Shown: in pieces, positions 1 to 13,500 of the stretch
Layout of the letters: the number at the start of each line of letters is the position of its first letter
Numbering within the stretch: the first letter of the stretch is position 1
Origin: Siniperca chuatsi
Lineage: Eukaryota; Chordata; Actinopteri; Centrarchiformes; Sinipercidae
DNA length: 64,000 nucleotides
Reading direction: 5' to 3'
Assembly: GCF_020085105.1 (NCBI RefSeq)
Contig: NC_058056.1
Location: forward strand, 13,772,929-13,836,928
Notes under the pieces: generated by a model
Database searches by the model: none
The model's input: the letters and a program-made list of their open reading frames with translations, nothing else
Told to the model about the DNA's origin: nothing
Program-made: the position numbers and the translations under genes

Positions 1-924
1 GGGCAAAACATTTAGGAGGGCATTCTGGGACAACAGTGACCATTTTCAGCAGAACATCTGGACTTATTAGAGATAATGTTTGGAGTTATAAGCAAGATAA
101 CCTATTTGCAACCCTTATCATCATCTGTACACAAAGTGGGCCTTGATTTGATTCCATTAAACAGCTTGTAAATAAAATACAACTATCTCTTCACTAATCA
201 TTGGTCATTAAAATCCCTTTCGAAATACACATATTTACATTTTTTTGATGACAGTTTGAAAATCAAACCAAATCAAATCTCGAAAAATGCTGACTATAAA
301 CTTTACATTGCTGTACCAGGCTATAATGAGCAAAGCACAATGCACAGCTGAGGCTGAGGCTGAAGCCCAAGTCATGGTTAAAGGTTACTGAGAAAGATTA
401 CTGAGTCTGGCAGGGTTAATAAGGCTGTGTTTACATTCTGTGGCTCCGTGTTTAAGCAGACCTGAATGACCCAGGATTAAAAGGAGGCTCGTGGTGGCTT
501 GATGGCAGACACACACACACACATGGAGATGACAAAGTGGTGCCGATGAGGGTTTGAAGGCTGTGTAGTAGCTGGGAGTACTGAGTGCTTTCATATCAGC
601 AGGACTGCTGGAATGGTATGCATGTTCACATTAGACACAGAGGTGCTCCCTCATTAATTAGACTTATAGTTTGGTAAATACTGTATAAAACCCAAAATCA
701 CATGTAAACCCAGATAAACTACTATTGGTAAACTACTACTTGTAAAAAAAAAACATTTTCAGTGAAAGCTAAACTAACTTTAAATGCCAAATGACCTCTT
801 CTCATACCAGATAAAGTTATCAAAAATGCACAAATGCACTGCGGTTGGGTGTTCTGTATTTAAATAAACTGAAGCAAGAACCAAATCTGATTATAGATTA
901 TTCCTGTTGCTTGTATATATATGT

Positions 925-926
<2 letters not shown>
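1..926. other. non-coding flank, nothing recognised
   Basis: AT-rich single-copy-looking DNA with a short (AC)n tract near 511-524. The open frames here are short and unlike any protein I know. It is upstream of the first recognised slc35f4 exon and could be intergenic or an upstream intron. Confidence 0.5.

Positions 927-1008
<82 letters not shown>
927..1008. repeat. (TA)n microsatellite
   Basis: About 41 uninterrupted TA units. The Ile-Tyr open frames on both strands across it are translations of the repeat, not genes. Confidence 0.97.
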
Positions 1009-1010
<2 letters not shown>

Positions 1011-1429
1011 CATCAAAATACAAAGAAAAACATCCTCAAATGCACAAATGTGGTGATACTTAAGTGAACTTGATGGTTTACAAATAAGGACATGTACTTT
1101 CTGCACCAGCAATGCCTACTTAAGTAGATTCCAACACCAACAATCTGGCAATTGTGCAGTGGTTTCAGATAGAGAACGTTTTGATTATTGAGGGGTTTTT
1201 TTCATGGCATGTTAGCTACCAGTACAAATGGGTCACAGAGTGACTTTGGGTGGGTTTGACCCATATTCTCAAGTTGGTGCTTCTGTATATATTCAGAAGA
1301 AACCGTGAGTGACACGCTGGGAGTTGTATAGATAGGAAAACCACCTGAAAGATGACATTAACTGGATACAACAGGGGGATTTCATAATTTGTTAGACATT
1401 AATCCAAGACCTTGACAATCATCAGGTGT

Positions 1430-2330
1430 CTTTGTGCCTGTGATCAGAGAAGAATCACAGTCTTTTGTTTACACCTGATCCTGTATTCTCTCAACATACA
1501 AAAGCAAGCACTTAGTACTGACCTCATCTATCATTTTGACATATTTTGGAACTGAACAATTGCCACTCTGCTCTAATGTTCCACTGGCTAACCTCTGGGG
1601 TCCCTCCGCTCGCACTCCTCTACACCTGGCTGTAAAGAAACACCAGCCCACAGGCACCTGCGCAGCCAGCACGCTGCAGATGGAGAGATTAATCACACAG
1701 CGGATGAATGCTGGTGATTTATGGGAAACTGTGACAGTGTGGTCATAACAGGCAGAGATGTATATGCGGGATGGCCTGGAGACTAAATGGTGCTAAATGG
1801 GCCATTATTTGGAATTCAACGCTAGGACTCAAACCAAAGGGGGTTCTCATGTCTCTCAAACAGGGGAGCTGAGGGGAAGGAGCAGTCCCACATCTACCGC
1901 CTTTGATGGTGCAGTTACAAGCGATTCCCCCCTCCCCCTTGTCCTCTTCCCCGTGGTTTTCCTCCGCTTCTTATTATTCCTGCTTCCTCCTGAGAGGACA
2001 TATTCCCACACTGTGACCAGAATGAATCTGGGTCCTTTCTGTCATGACTTTGTCCACTTTCACCGCAAAGATACCAAGCAGCTTTATGGCTCTGCCGGGG
2101 GCGAGGTTTGAGGGGTAAGGGGCTCGCCATCCCAAGAGAGATCCCCCACCCCCACCCCATCTCTGTCCCAGCTCTCTACAGTCTTCCACATAACAGATAA
2201 ACTCTGACAAATGGGTTCTGGAGAGTGGTTTTTACACACTCACGTGATATCAGCAATTACACTGATGCTCGCCCCCCATGTCTCCTGAGAGGGCTCTTAT
2301 CAATGTGAAGAAGTCACTGAAGGAAATGCC
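1430..2330. promoter_or_regulatory. candidate conserved non-coding block
   Basis: A less AT-rich stretch than its flanks, free of simple repeats, with AATTA/TTAATC-type homeodomain-like words (for example the segment around 1681-1740). It has no coding signature in any frame. The call rests on texture only; no alignment was possible. If real, it would most likely regulate slc35f4 or the distal neighbour otx2. Confidence 0.2.
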
Positions 2331-5300
2331 AACTTAACTTGAGGAGCCTGCACACTGCTGTTCATCTTCTGTCTACAGTGACAAGGGACTTGCAGCATGG
2401 GGGGGGGGGCTATTAGGCAGGGTGCCTTGTGGCAATCTGAATGGTGTGCTACAAGATCCACGTTGTGTACTCTGTTGGGTCCAGGATCAAATTACAGGCC
2501 TCAGAGACAGAGCACAGAGCATGTTAGCGACAGGATCAGGCTGAGCATGCAACCATGGGAAATGTGCTCATGAATCGACAGACCTTTTTTCTCTGGGCAG
2601 GAAACACAAATCTGCAGATGTTGAACAGCTGGGAGACATCAGAAAGTACCACATGGGAAATAAGTCCTCATGAAGTATAGTGTTCATTTCACACTGCTGA
2701 GTTTTACATCTAATAGCCTGTGAGATAGGGTGCTACTGTATGAATCGTCAAACTGAAATGAACAAGTTGGATTTGGGAATGTAGAGGCACAGTGGAATTG
2801 ATCTTTACTGTTCCTGTTTCTGAGAGATTGAGTTTCTTTCTATTGTGCATATTCTAAACCTGAAAAAGCACCATTGGCAGTTCTGCATATTTATCTTGTG
2901 CTGTGGAAAAGCTGAGGTAAGTGGAGCTGGGGAAGAGATGAAAGCACTTTTTAATTTCAAAGATGCAGACAGATAGGAACTAAAATACTACACTCATTGT
3001 CTTGTCCAAGGCAGATGGTATCTGCTATTGTGATGCATGCAAGCCAAGAGCGAGTCTCTTGAGATATGGGAAATAAGTGAAAGACCTCAAATTAGCAAGG
3101 AATGGTCATTCCCATGAACTGGCTCATAGAGGACAAGAGAGTATGCAATTTGGTGTTTTGGTCAGTTTTCGGCTGTTAGTTTGAGAACTGATTTACCTTT
3201 ATGGGAAATCACTGTACACTGTGCAGTACTGTATTGGATGTCAGAATCAGAAACATCTGTTACAGTGCACCACCCACTTTCCTAAATGTTTGAGATTTGG
3301 AGAACATGTAGAAAAGAAAATTTTTGAAAAGATCAGTCATCTGCAGTCATCGTCTGTCCAGCTGATGTTATTGTTTGTGTGTTTTTATTTAGAACAAAAT
3401 CTCTTCAAATACTTAAATGACATATTTATAATTCTAATATCACAAGCATCTGTCTCAAGTGCATAAACTATGTGACCCCAATAGTACAATGAATTCAATA
3501 GCTTCAAAGTCTTTGAAAGCCAGCAGCTGTGAAGTCAGCTTTATCAGATCGATGAGGCATTTTTCTCAGTTTTCTCAATTTCTCAATCACATTTTCAAAC
3601 ATTTTCAATAAAAGGAATAAACATATATCATCATTGTCTGCGTTATTAACAGAAATATGAATGAGCCATCAGGGACAGCAGACTTTTCTAGGTTCAGCAG
3701 TTCACAAACTATCACATGCTATTTAACAACAAGAAGAAAGATTCATAAAGTGCAAGTGAGAAAAATGTTTGTGTAAATAATATTTCAGGACTTAAAGTAA
3801 ATGTAAAAGATATTGCTGGAGCCAATCTTACGTTGTCTTTTGTGATTAGAAAAGTCTGAAAAGTGCCAGAAAATAAATACTAGTTTGATTTGTACCATCC
3901 TTCTAAAGACCCTTAACATTATCTGCTCATCAAAATGCTCATACTGAGTGGCAGAAGGAATTTAAGAAATGTGAGCATTTCTTAAATCTGATAAGTGAAA
4001 AGTGATCAACTGCATATATCATTTACACAATTCAAATACACATTGTCATCCTTGATGTGAACATGTATTTACAGTCCAAATGGGTCACACGTAAATCACC
4101 AAATGAGCTTTGAGAAATTGTGCTATCTAGGATAATTGCAGCCTCTCATTTAGGTAGATTTTGGCTCAATTATATAATCTATCTCAAATGACCATTTTAT
4201 AAACTTCAGTATTTCTGGGTCACTTGCACAAGTATACAGATATATTACATGCAATGGTCCCAGTCTGTCATAAGTAATACTGATCATTTGGAACTGATCA
4301 GTGTGTTCCATATGTGGCATGCTTTATAGACAGATTGTATCTCTCTGACTGACTATAGAAACTGGGGTTTGGACTTAATTAGACTCTGGGAGACTTTGCA
4401 ATCACTATAACATTTGAAACTACTCCTAATTTCAGTTCCCAAAAAAACGGTTGGGAAATGCCGTCTTGCTGTGCAGTTGGAACACCCTGACTCGTTCAGC
4501 CAGTAAATTGTGTTTTTCGTGAGGTGCCAATGCGATAACTTTTGGCATGTGTAAGGAAGTCTGGTCAGTTCACAGGAAACACTGATGCTGCAGGCTGAGG
4601 AGTGATATGCAAGTCAGATAAAGGTTCATCTGCCCTTGAACATAAGATCATAGTTAATTTAGTCAAATTGAACAGTCAGTTAGTAGTACATATTTGCACA
4701 TCTCTGAGAATAAAAGGAATACAGCTGACTATTTAATGTCTGATACAAGTTGTCTGAGGAAGAATGTTCATTTAAGGAACATAAAATCCACCTGAGCACC
4801 AGGATTTTACCTTAAATCCAATCTTTAATATCTTTTATGCATCCTTCGTGCTCTGTCTTTATGGTAGCAGCTCTCACTCCAGTTCATAAAATGAAAAATG
4901 AAAGCTTTAAATCTAAATCCCCTAACGGAGGTATAAATAGACAGCCTCTTTAGCCAAACACTGTCTACTCTGTATTAAGTTGTTTTAAAGGGATGTTGTT
5001 CCACACTTGGATTTGACTGGCATGTTTTATTCATGTCATAGCAATTTTACTGTTGAATGATAAAGGTGGCATATAATACTGTCTGTTGCACATGTGATAA
5101 TAAAGAACTGTCTTTGTGCAGTAATGTTCAAATTAGCAGCAAATTGTGTGCAAACTCAAAATTTGCATGTAAAACAAAATGACAATGTAAGTTGGTTTAG
5201 TATTTGTACACCTGATGAGTGTACTTCACACTTCTCTGAGATGTTCACAGTGTTGACAAAGTAATGTATATAATTAGAAAATGACGACGAAAAGACACAA

Positions 5301-6896
5301 ATTCAGTCTCACAAAGATGATTATTATTATAAGGGAATTATGTTATTTTAAGCAGTTTTTCTCTTGGATTCTGATCAAAAGGTTTTCATTAATAATAATC
5401 CCACACACACAAAAACAAGATCAATATAAAATATAGAAACGAAAAAAAGACCAGAATGAAATCTTTATAGAAGACAGTGGGTGTTTGGAAACCCTGAAAG
5501 GTAATAGTGGGATCTGTTGTTAGTAGCCACCCGTATTAATTTCAGGCAATAAAATGACTCTTATCTCCCTCTAGAGGCAGTTTTCTGATTTCCTAACATC
5601 AAACATATAAAACATCCAAAGAAAACATATAGTTAAATGACAAAATTAAATCTACAAGAAATAAATCAAAGCTCAAACAGTAAAACATATTCTTGTCTGT
5701 GAATATTGCATTGTCACTTACATAAGTGAACATTGAATTCAATAATTCATATGTCTATAATTAGTGCAGATGAATGCAGTTAAGACAAACATCAGACAAA
5801 CTGAGTTATCCCTTTAATGGTCCTTCTGAAATGTGCAGCTCCCAGTTGAGAACATCTACATCATTAAGAATATATTCAGTCCAAAATAAGTGCAAAACAC
5901 ACCAAACCATAACAAGACACAACTCAGTCTGCTTTTCCTTCGTAAACATTTAAACATTTGTGTGCAAACTCTATATATTTCAGTGCCTGTGGGAACAGTC
6001 CCGGTTGTGCAATTAGCAGGTTGACCAGAAGGTGGCACTCTGGTAACAGCTGTAAAATGATGGTAAACAACACAGTATCTTCTTGTCATAGGGAAGGAGA
6101 ATAAATTAAGCACCAACATTATAATCACACTATATAAGCAGGATGTGTATAAAAAATACAGTTACAGAGAACCAGATGCACACATGTCTAATCCATGTGG
6201 CAAATTGTAGGAACAAGAGAAATAATCATGCTTTTACAAAAAATAAGTTTCAGAAATTATAGTTTAAAAAACATGTTAATATACTAATCCTACTTTCAGC
6301 TAAGACAGAGTTTAATTGCATAATTTCTGCATTTTCAAGACATTATGAATATAATATGAATTTAAGTACTAGTTCCTGAACAATGATAATAATGTGTTAC
6401 GACCGCAATGTTTCAGTATCGGAAGGCATTTAGTACACCATATTACACAAACACACATTATTACAACAAACAAGAAAGGATACATAAGAATCTGTGTCAT
6501 ACAACAGTCACCATCATACTAATGCTCTGGTGCTTGAGATTCAGTGGTGTGAAAGGAACAAAATCTCACAAGCTATTATTCATTAAAGTTACTGAGATGA
6601 CACAATTTAATGGTAATGCCTGCATTTTCTCTGCATAGTCCACTTAAATTTTTAATGTTGAATTTGAGTGTTTGTGTTGAATTAGAAGTAAAAAGATAAC
6701 AGCTTGAATTAGAGATTCTAGCTGTGTTCAAAATCACTCTGTGTTTGCAAAAACATTCATTTTATGACATTTACTGTGTTTGAATTGGAAGTGTAAATAT
6801 ATATGCTGTGTAGTTAATGTATATGTAATTTTATTCATGTAAATTATGTTATAAATGTGTCAGATTCACGTTTTCTCCTGAAATTTGCCTGCCACC
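2331..6896. other. non-coding DNA, nothing recognised
   Basis: AT-rich DNA with an 11-G run at 2399-2409. Several open frames of 60-90 codons occur, but none has family resemblance or splice context. No repeat family was recognised with certainty. Confidence 0.45.
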
Positions 6897-6968
6897 ATGA
6901 ATCCCAGTACTTTCTATGAGGACAATGACAACAACGAGATGTTAAAGCAATATTCCTCTAAATCATCA
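6897..6968 (+). other. orphan exon-like sequence (start codon to splice donor)
   Basis: An ATG in an ideal Kozak context (gccaccATG) opens 24 codons beginning MNPSTFYEDNDNN and ending in SKSS. A consensus donor GTAAGT follows directly at 6969. The peptide is polar and matches no family I recognise. The exon would end in phase 0. The next recognised exon upstream boundary that accepts phase 0 is an AG at 14625-14626, which would add Cys-Phe before the slc35f4 Met at 14633, so it could be an upstream slc35f4 coding exon. It may equally be chance. Confidence 0.2.
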
Positions 6969-7518
6969 GTAAGTTTTTCTTTTGCTCACTGGTGAGGGTC
7001 AGCCAGAGCCAGAGGGTCAACCAGAGCAAGAACTGGAGTGGTAGTTTACACATTGACTCTCTAAACGTGCAGCATAGTCAGTGTTGGTGAAACATTGCAC
7101 ATAGCCAAAGCAAATGATCTATCAACAACCCCATCACCAGGTGTCATTGGTCAGTTTTCTGTTTCAGGAAACTCCTTAGGGACTCAGAGTATCAATTCTC
7201 TGTAAACTCCTCTCTGCTGAGACAGTGACCATGAGAGAGATGGTGTGACCCTGAACCTTTACCATCTTGATGAACTAAGAGGTTTAATCAAACTGGACCT
7301 GAGGAGGAGAGGGGCATTATGGGTGATGATTAAGGGTGCGCAGGGACAGAGGGGATATGAATCAATATTTCTTTAAACTGGAACCTAAGAACCCTCAAGC
7401 AAGTGACTGGAAATACCCATGCAGATGTGCAACTTTGGCTCACTTACCAGTCATACTGTAAAAAAAAATTGCTCATCAAGAGTTTTTACATTATTCTCAC
7501 AGGTAGTAGTAGAAAATT

Positions 7519-7960
7519 AAAGGAATAGTTTGACATTTTGGGAAATACACTTAAAAACTTTCTTGCCAAGTTTTGATACCAAGCTCATGTCTGTTCAGTA
7601 AATATGAAGCCACTGCCAGCAGCTGGTTAGCTTAGGTGAGCACAAAGACTGAAAACAGGGGGAAACACCTGAGAGAGTCTGGCTCTGTCCAAAGGTAACA
7701 TAATCCACCAACCAGCACCTCTAAAGCATGTCGTCGTGGTGAGGTTGCCAGATAAACAGCGGAGAATCCTGGAAGTTACTGCGTTCAAGCCAGGCTAGCT
7801 GTTTTTCTCTGTTTCCATTGTTTGTGCTAAGCTAAGCTAACCAGCTGCTAGCTGTAGCCTCACATTTACTGTACTGACATATAACAGGTATCAATCTTCT
7901 CATCTAACTCTCGGCAAGAAAGCGAATAAGCATGTTTCCTAAAATGTTGAACTATTCCTT
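7519..7960. repeat. foldback (long inverted-repeat) MITE-like element
   Basis: The left arm starts AAAGGAATAGTTTGACATTT. The right end, reverse-complemented, reads GAAGGAATAGTTCAACATTT. The two arms pair over roughly 160-200 bp, including the TAGCTTAG / CTAAGCTAAGCTAA segment. There is no coding capacity. This is a family I recognise as abundant in percomorph fishes. A single-arm copy lies at 63520-63740. Confidence 0.85.
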
Positions 7961-8329
7961 CAACACAATTTAAACTGAAATATTTCATGGTTTTGTGGTA
8001 CAACAGCTGAATCAGAGGGCAGTATACTCTATATAAAACCACTTAAGGTGGCTTCATTTCTGTTACTTCAAATGATGAAGGCATATTGCCTATCACAGCA
8101 AAAAAAACCTACGGCCCTTTAATCATACTTATTTTCATCAGTTTTTATTCTCTGGTTGTATGATCCAAAATGCAGTTTTGTTCCATTATTTAGGCAGTGT
8201 CTGCTGACTAGCATTTTCTGACAACACTTGTTCCCTTGGTCAGCAGCTCTGTGTGTATGACAAACCATAAAGAGCCAGAGCTTAATGAATGGAAGTGGAC
8301 ATAGTGTAACGGCTGGAGCTGCTGGGAGA

Positions 8330-8720
8330 AGATGATTTAGAGCTACACTGGTTCTGACCCACTAGGCTGTTCAGCCACGTGTCTCTACCACCTCGCCCTG
8401 GGCACCAGCCACAGGAGACAAAGCTACTAGAACAATGGCAGCCTCGCATCAAAGCTCTGTGGAGAATTTCCTAATCCCTTAATAGATCTCCCAGTCAATA
8501 CCCATCTCGACCTTGGATTCCCAGTGTCAGCACGCCTCTCTTGCATCAGAGTGCAATGAGTTTGGCTCTGAGAATTGACCCTCCTGGCTGATATTGCCCC
8601 GTATTAGATCGTACTTAATGAGCTGTGGGGAGAGTAGCTTTAGGCTGAGAGTTCAATGGGACCATTAATCTGACTGTGGAGCAGTAGAGAGACACCCATC
8701 TCTACAGTCAACTCAACTGT
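8330..8720. promoter_or_regulatory. candidate conserved non-coding block
   Basis: Balanced composition, no simple repeat, no long open frame. Homeodomain-type words include CCTTAATAG, CTTAATGAG and CATTAATCTG. The segment stands out from the AT-rich flanks. Inference from texture only. Confidence 0.2.
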
Positions 8721-9978
8721 AATGGAGCTGATGTAGTGCTGAGGATAAAGGATACTACAGTGTCAACGTCCCAAAATCAACTGACCATCCACAGTGAGGT
8801 CAGCTGTGGTTCAACGGCTGCTGTGTATTGGATCGAGGTTTAAGTCCTGATTGATTGTCTGTCGAGTTAGACTCATCTAACTAAGCGCTTCTGGGGCTGA
8901 TGTCCCACTTATTCCGATTGTAGGATGTGACGGGGTGAAGGCACCTGGATTTTCTTTAAAATTGATGAGCAAATGTTTTTATCCTAGTGTGTTTATATCT
9001 GTGGATGTGTTTGTATGTCACCACATCAACAAAAATATGGAAAATCTGATTGGTAAATTGCATATGAAATACTGAAGTCAGACCCCTTTGCAAGGTGTAC
9101 ATACATGTACATACATACATACATTTTTACATAAGCTGTAACTTAAAACTAAGTTTTATTACAAGTTAAAAATAATTTAGGGAGGCTTTACACTCAGTTA
9201 CAGGCCATTTTTAAGAGCTTTGAGGTTGTCAGGTTGTGAAAAGTCTCATTGACTAACATTACTAAATACAGACTTGAAAGATTAAAAACTCTATGATTTA
9301 TTCAACTTTATCACTGCAGATTTGAGGGTTCATTAGTAAGTGAGAAACCCATGAGCATTTATTAATAACTGCATTATTACCAAAGGGAAAGACCAAAGGG
9401 ATTTTTCACAACCTGGCAACCCAAAAGTTGATCGACTGTACAAAGCATTGATAAATACTTACCATTCATAAAACCATTAAACTTAACAACCCTTTATAAA
9501 GGCACCTTATTAGAGAGTGGTAGATTTTCTATTAAAGCTCAGCAGCAGCATATTACAGCTCAGCATAAACATTTACTATTACATACAGTCATGTTTCTGT
9601 CAACTCCCCAATGGTGCAATTGTAATAAAATATCTGTAGATGCAATCTGATGAACAGCATCTGTTATAATAAATATCCTGAAATAATCTAAATTCAGAGC
9701 GGGTGAGAAGGGAGAAGGACCCTCAGCTAATATTGATGTGAACATTACCAACAATCCCGCCTGGTCAATCAGACTAAATGTCCTGTCCCTGCTGTTGTCG
9801 TCCAGCCTTTGCTCCTCAGCCCCCTCACACTAATCCATCATCCTGACTGCAGTGAGGAGGGATGAAGCATGCAGAAAAGCTACGCTGAGGGATTTAACTT
9901 TGTTATGTCGAGAGGCCATAAATCTCCAGCAGTCGCCTCCCAGATTCAGCAGGTGAGATCAAGTTAAACTTCAATAGA

Positions 9979-10020
9979 AGATATCATGGAGAAAATGTAT
10001 AGATATCATGGAGAAAATGT
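9979..10020. repeat. 22-bp tandem duplication
   Basis: The unit AGATATCATGGAGAAAATGT occurs at 9979-9998 and again at 10001-10020, separated by AT, with no mismatch. Perfect identity suggests a recent duplication. Confidence 0.9.
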
Positions 10021-10245
10021 GCATGTGCATAACAAGTTCTGTTTTCATAGTTTTCACCAGGATGTGTTCCTGATTTACATTAATGTATTGTGTAGTCATT
10101 AAGTTATCTCAAATATGAATGATATCATCACAGAATAAATTAATGATCTGGTCAACTTGTTCTTGACAGTGTGCCCTAATGGACAGAAAACCTTTCAGCC
10201 AATCCTGAATGGATACAGTTATATACTTCCGTATTTAAAACTTAA

Positions 10246-10550
10246 AGCCCCCTCCACTCAAAAATGTATTTTGCTTACTGATATTTTACATTGATGTTTG
10301 ACTGCAGGATGATGCATGTGCAGAGTTTGACACCAGAAGGCTGTTTTCACATTTGTGTGCTTCCATAAATCTGAGTTTAAGAGCAGCATTTTGTGACATC
10401 ACAACTAGTTTGGAGGTCAGTCCTGGTCACAAATGCAATTTACACAAGTGTGATGTGGAAACTTGAAGCCTACAGCACACATACACTAAGAATGGACTTT
10501 TCAGTGACGCAGAGGACATCTTGCGTCCAGTAGTTAAACTTTTAAAATGA
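10246..10550. repeat. interspersed repeat (percomorph type, unnamed)
   Basis: The run from AAAGCCCCCTCCACTCAAAAATG through GACGCAGAGGACATCTTGCGTCCAG resembles an interspersed repeat I recall from other percomorph genomes. No open frame or terminal repeats are evident, and its class is unknown to me. Family assignment is from memory. Confidence 0.5.
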
Positions 10551-13500
10551 AAACATTTACATTAGCATAGATTATGCATTTTTCAATTAGACAGAAAGAG
10601 TAGGTGTAATTTTTTGAAATGTTCACTCTTAAATTAAATAAATAAATTGTTATTCAAAGCAGAGTGTTTTATATGACTGGAGGGGATGTCAAGACGTGTG
10701 TAATAAAATCTATCTATACTCGCATTTTCAAGTCAAAGACATACAGACTGTGACATAATATACACAGCATAGAAATACACATGAAAACTGAGAACAAAAA
10801 ACCTGTATAATATCTAAAAAGCTCATACAGTATTCTAGTAACACGTGCCTCTCCATGGCAATCTCCTAATGATAGGATGGATGGATAGGATGGAGAGCCT
10901 TACTGTAACAGTCATTTGGATTGGCATATTGATTGTTTTTTAACCATATAGTATAAGGTCAAAGGCTAAGTGCCTTCTCGGGTACAAGCCACATGTTTAA
11001 GACATATTGTGATTTCCATTTTGCTGATGGTTTCAGTGATGTGTGCATGGTTTACAATGCACACATTTCATCACATGTGGAGATGCTGACCTTCAGAAAA
11101 GTGGATACCTAGACAGTTTCCTTATGAAAATTTCATGTGCAAAAACACTTCTAGTTACAAGTTGTAGGTATGTAGTGTTAAGGCTTATTGCCTGCTGGGT
11201 CTATTGTACAGTCCATGTGACAGTGATGTCACTGTCTGCACTTCTGTGTGCTACAGTTTGTGGTGCGTACTGTACATACAGTATTTAACTGTCTTCCACT
11301 AAAAGCATGTTCAAACAGGCATGAAACATAGCAGGGGGGGAATTGGCATGACGGAGAGGCAAAGCTCTGTGGGTCGTCTATTTTTAAAAATGCAGTCTGG
11401 TCATTGTATATTTTATTTATATGTGGACTGGCATCCTTAAAAGAGAGCAAGCAGACTCATTTGCCAATTGCCTCCTCGAGGCAAATCAACTTGTGTTGCT
11501 AAAGAGAGACGAAGAGGAAATCCTATAGGCTGTTCAGCGCTCTGTGAGACTTCATACGCAGGTTTTCCTTTGCATGGAGGCAACAAAGAAAGGTCATGTG
11601 AGGCTTCAAAGGACATTATGATATTTTATCTTGTGCACAGCCACAATGGATAAAGAGGGAAAGTAAAATCAACACTCACTGTTGTGCAAGAGAATGGCCT
11701 CTATTGTAACAAGAGAAATATCAAATTTTTTTTCTGGCATGATCACACATTCTTTGCCTAAAGAAAATGATTATTCATCCTGTAAATCTGCTCTGATAGG
11801 ATTATTTATTCTTCACATTCCTTTCCCTCTCTCTAATTAAAACCATGCATTACCACAGACACCTGGCGAACAAAGTTATTAAATATTTGCCTAGCTTTCA
11901 AATGTGACCTTTGCAGGCCAACACGCCATACAGCCACAGTTGAGCTCACTATATTCAAATAACAACCCCTTCTTCTGCTGAACATCCCTCTTTCTCTCTC
12001 TCCCCCCGCTGCACGAGCCAGGTTATCTTTAGTGCACACTGAATATTTATACAGCAGGTGGCTGGGGAGTTGGTCACTGATCTCTAAGGTGACTTGCTGA
12101 GCCTCTGTGGGGGGGTGCTGGTGCGCCGGGGTTGGCCTGGGATGAAGTCACATGGGACATATTGTCTCCTCAGTGTGTCCTTTTATTCCACTTAGGCAAA
12201 GGATTATGTTTTCTGGTTGAATGCCTACCACAAGCACTGAGGAGAAGAGTCAACAAGCTATCAGAGTGAGGCAGCTATGGTCAAACTATCATTTGATGAA
12301 TCTCCAAAAATACATCATCTCGCAGCATCAAAATCAGAACCAGGATCCAAAAAGAGAAGCAACACTCTTTGCACACACTAACTGCAGAAGCTGCACTGAA
12401 TAAGCACCACTGTACAGTAACCGTGTCACACCACATGTAAAAATCAAATAATGGGAGAGGTTTGAGGATCTAATGATAATTGGAGTTTTAGGCTCAGGCC
12501 CTTTGATTTATTCTCCTGAAATAGAAGAGGTTGGAGGAGAAGAAGGGTGAGACAATGATCATCATGCAACAGAGGATTTGTGTTCGGGGATGCTCTGACT
12601 GCTAATCATGTTGCCTGAGACTGAAGTCAGCGTCATTCCATCCTTGTGGCTGGGGGACAATTAGACATGATATTAAAGAAGATGGAATCTTCCTTTTCGT
12701 GATAGCTTTTAAGATATTGTTTCAAGGATTGAATGATTTCTATGGAGATCACTTGATGATGATGACAATTTCACGCACTACAGTGCATGTGCATTTAAAA
12801 TGTAAAAAGCCAGAACTTGCATTGTCACAGCTCACGCATAAACTGTTTTTGTAATGTGGGTTACGGCTGCAAAGACTTTTAATGAGCCCACTGCTGTCAG
12901 TGAGCAATTTTCCCTTTGAGCTGAATTCTTCTTTAATGCATTAGCAGCTGATAGAAAATAATACCTTAGATGAGTACCTTACACATCAAAGAAAGCAACC
13001 AACGCATAATATTCTAATGTAGCTGTTTTGTATTACGTAAACTGTACAGAATTGTACCACAGCAAAAGTAGGCGGTTGAAGAAAACTTTTTTTGGACTGT
13101 AGCTGCATAGACTTGTAAGAAAGTGTCCAATGATAAATGAGCAATTCCCAAAAGGCATGGAGAAACTTTCTGGGCATTGGCATTTCATTGTTGTAGCCAC
13201 AAAGCTGTCCCTGAACTGAATGTGTGAGATAAGTGCTTTGGAGTGCAAACAAACTGAAACAAAAGAACATGAGGTGGAGATTGGTTCAGTAAGTAAGAGA
13301 GGGGGAGGAAGCACTTCTGGCGTCCAAGGGCATCATAAACCTCAGCATGTGTCTGCACAACAATGCCAACAGGGGCGCAAATTCTCCACACACTGGGAAT
13401 CGATTTCACACAGACAGTGGAGGACTTGGAAAGAGGCGTATCGGAGAGACACTGAAATACTGCATCTTGTGTTATTGGATTTGGAACCCAGTGTTCAGAA

